Assembly (NCBI GenBank): GCA_029098125.1
Contig: JAQXNS010000135.1
Coordinates: 1-44,187, forward strand
Source: a bacterium
GTDB lineage: Bacteria > Bacillota_I > Bacilli_A > RFN20 > CAG-826
Reading direction: 5' to 3'
Length of the DNA: 44,187 nt
The notes beneath the pieces were generated by a model. The model was not told the origin of the DNA and searched no databases. It saw only the letters and a program-made list of their open reading frames with translations. Positions 42,755 to 44,187 of this stretch are shown here, one piece after another; position 1 is the first letter of the stretch, and each line of letters begins with the position of its first letter. The position numbers and the translations under genes were made by a program.

Positions 42755-44187
42755 GTGATTGAAATTAAAAATCTAACAAAAATCTATAAAAATAAGAATA
42801 AAACAAACACAAAGGCTTTAAATGATGTTTCGTTTTCCTTGCCTGATAGTGGTTTTGTTTTCATTTTAGGAAAAAGTGGATCTGGAAAGTCAACTTTAAT
42901 TAATTTATTAGGAGACCTTGATTCCAAAACATGCGGAGATATATTAGTTGATGGAGAATCGCTTTACACACTTAATAATGAAAAAAGAAGAGAATATAAA
43001 GCGTCATATTGCGGATTTATTTTTCAAGACTATCGTTTAATTAATGAATTAACAGTTAAAGAAAACATCCTTATTTCTCTTGAAATTATTAACGATATAT
43101 ATAATAAGGATAATAGGCTAAAAGAAGTTCTTAGCAAAGTAGATCTTGATGGATATGAAGATAAAATGGTTAATGAACTTAGTGGAGGAGAAAAGCAAAG
43201 GGTTGCAATTGCAAGAGCTCTAATTAAAAATCCAAAAATAATTCTTTGTGATGAACCAACTGGAAATCTTGATAAAAACACTTCTACTAAGATATTAGAC
43301 ATATTAAAAGAAATTTCTAAATCTTGCTTAATCTTTATGGTCAGCCATGATGAAAGCGCAAGTTTAAAATATGCTTCACGTAGAATAATTCTAGAAGAAG
43401 GAAAAATAATAAAAGATGAGATAAGAAATGCTGATTATAAAAATGAATGTTTAGTTGAAAACGGCACACTCTTTTTGCCATTTGAAAAGAATTTAAGCGA
43501 TGAAGAAAAAGAAAAAATCAAACAAGATTTAAAGAATAACAACATAAAAAGAATTGAACAATTAGATAATGGTTTTAAAGAGAATCACACCACTTACAAA
43601 TCTCAAAATATTCAAAAAACACTGCAGAACTCCACTAAAATTGAAAAAAACTTAAAAAATAGACTTCTTGGAAGATACTTTAAAAAAGGGATTTTTTCAT
43701 CAATTTTAAATTCAATTTTGTTTTCTCTCTTGACGATTTTATTGATTCTAGTCCAGACTTTTATAAACTTTGATTCTTCAAAAATTGTTTTAGATAACAT
43801 CGATTTAAACAATCAAAAAAATATAGTAATTACAAAAACAAAAATGCTCGAAGAAGTAAACAAAAAAACAATAATTAGTTTTAGCAATGAGGAAAAAGAA
43901 GAATTATTTGGAAAAGATATAAAATATTATCCTTATATAAATTACTCCTCATCACTAAAAAAAGAATTTTATGGATCAATAACAATCGATGGAGTTTTAC
44001 CAGGTTCAAAAGAATATTTATACGAAAGTTCCTTGTATGTAGTTAAAGTAATTGGCACTGCTATTGTTGATAAAGAATATTTAAGCAATACTTTTAACGA
44101 TGGAAAAGAGATTGAAGTATTAGCTGGTGATATTAATGATACCTTACACCCATATGGCGTCATCCTCACTGATTATCTTGCTGATTC
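42755..44187 (+). CDS. ABC transporter ATPase fused to FtsX-like permease (3' end outside window)
   Basis: The frame starts with GTG at 42755 and is open to the edge (477 residues seen). Residues 1-~220 are an ATPase of the MacB/LolD export group: Walker A LGKSGSGKST near 42, Q-loop FIFQDYRLINEL near 88, signature LSGGEKQRVAIARAL near 142, Walker B ILCDEPTGNLD near 165 and MVSHDE near 198. A charged linker (~225-300) leads to a membrane segment (~315-335, ILFSLLTILLILVQTF) and an extracytoplasmic domain. No start with a ribosome binding site exists nearby; GTG gives the standard MIEIKNLTKIYK opening. The linker contains a copy of the dispersed repeat (IQKTLQNSTKIEK). Exported substrate unknown; such proteins often handle peptides or lipoproteins. 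Confidence 0.88.
   Translation, partial: MIEIKNLTKIYKNKNKTNTKALNDVSFSLPDSGFVFILGKSGSGKSTLINLLGDLDSKTCGDILVDGESLYTLNNEKRREYKASYCGFIFQDYRLINELTVKENILISLEIINDIYNKDNRLKEVLSKVDLDGYEDKMVNELSGGEKQRVAIARALIKNPKIILCDEPTGNLDKNTSTKILDILKEISKSCLIFMVSHDESASLKYASRRIILEEGKIIKDEIRNADYKNECLVENGTLFLPFEKNLSDEEKEKIKQDLKNNNIKRIEQLDNGFKENHTTYKSQNIQKTLQNSTKIEKNLKNRLLGRYFKKGIFSSILNSILFSLLTILLILVQTFINFDSSKIVLDNIDLNNQKNIVITKTKMLEEVNKKTIISFSNEEKEELFGKDIKYYPYINYSSSLKKEFYGSITIDGVLPGSKEYLYESSLYVVKVIGTAIVDKEYLSNTFNDGKEIEVLAGDINDTLHPYGVILTDYLAD
43607..43643 (+). repeat. Dispersed CTGCAG-core repeat, copy inside the ABC ATPase-permease gene
   Basis: It contains CAAAAAACACTGCAGAACTC followed by CACTAAAATTG. Compared with copy A it lacks nine bases after ACT, a multiple of three, so the frame is kept. 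It encodes IQKTLQNSTKIE in the linker between the ATPase and the first membrane helix. Confidence 0.7.

Noticed and set aside
1-44187. CRISPR array, rRNA genes, prophage or toxin-antitoxin genes
   Set aside because: I looked for regularly spaced repeats, rRNA-like stretches and phage-type genes and saw none; the only clear mobile element is the IS.

Overview
The window looks like a chromosomal segment of a low-GC, wall-less or Bacilli-related Firmicute (Mollicutes-like, probably a gut or anaerobic lineage). Reasons: very AT-rich DNA, Gram-positive style AGGAGG ribosome binding sites, a T-box leader, DnaB/DnaI of the Bacillus type, a DnaE of the short Firmicutes type, CarD, and lipobox lipoproteins. 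TGA is used as a stop (for example the dnaI-like gene and the transposase) and Trp is TGG, so this is the standard code and not the Mycoplasma/Spiroplasma code. The species is not identifiable by eye.

Layout. (1) 1-2381, minus strand: MIF-like tautomerase (cut by the window edge), DUF1461 membrane protein, thioredoxin reductase, CarD-like regulator. (2) 2645-2842, plus: tRNA-Asp, tRNA-Phe and a terminator. (3) 3327-4870, minus: DUF3137 protein and LemA. (4) 5056-6715: an apparently intact IS3-family element of the IS150 type. (5) 6834-11176, minus: glycogen phosphorylase and branching enzyme. (6) 11553-20852, plus: ackA, nrnA-like, dnaE, polA and a mutM-coaE gene fusion, nearly without gaps. 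(7) 20844-22959, minus: dnaI-like and dnaB-like helicase-loading genes, converging on and overlapping the fusion gene. (8) 23301-28409, plus: pfkA, pyk, a threonyl T-box leader, thrS, ybaK. (9) 28573-41195, minus: a nine-gene starch/maltodextrin operon with extracellular amylase and pullulanase lipoproteins, a MalEFG-type transporter with a 636-residue ATPase, and three membrane proteins. (10) 41469-42485, minus: a starch-binding-type lipoprotein behind a promoter with a LacI/CcpA-type operator. (11) 42755 to the edge, plus: a fused ABC ATPase-permease.

How it fits together. Blocks 6-8 contain the same genes as the dnaE/pfkA/pyk/polA/mutM/coaE/dnaB/dnaI/thrS neighbourhood of Bacillus, compacted and partly inverted. 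Blocks 5, 9 and 10 outline a starch economy: surface lipoproteins bind and cut starch and pullulan-type branches, an ABC importer takes up maltodextrins, the cytoplasmic phosphorylase releases glucose-1-phosphate, and pfkA, pyk and ackA carry the carbon through glycolysis to acetate and ATP.

The most unusual signal is a dispersed short repeat built around AAAAACCCTGCAGAACTC. It occurs in three intergenic regions, as a partial copy beside the IS element, and inside the coding sequences of dnaE and the ABC ATPase-permease in the same reading phase, with a shorter match in mutM. Other points of interest are the mutM-coaE fusion, an Arg in place of the Walker A Lys in the DnaI-like protein, two apparently leaderless genes, a MalK-type ATPase with an extra ~260-residue C-terminal part, and a structured RNA-like region upstream of the amylase.
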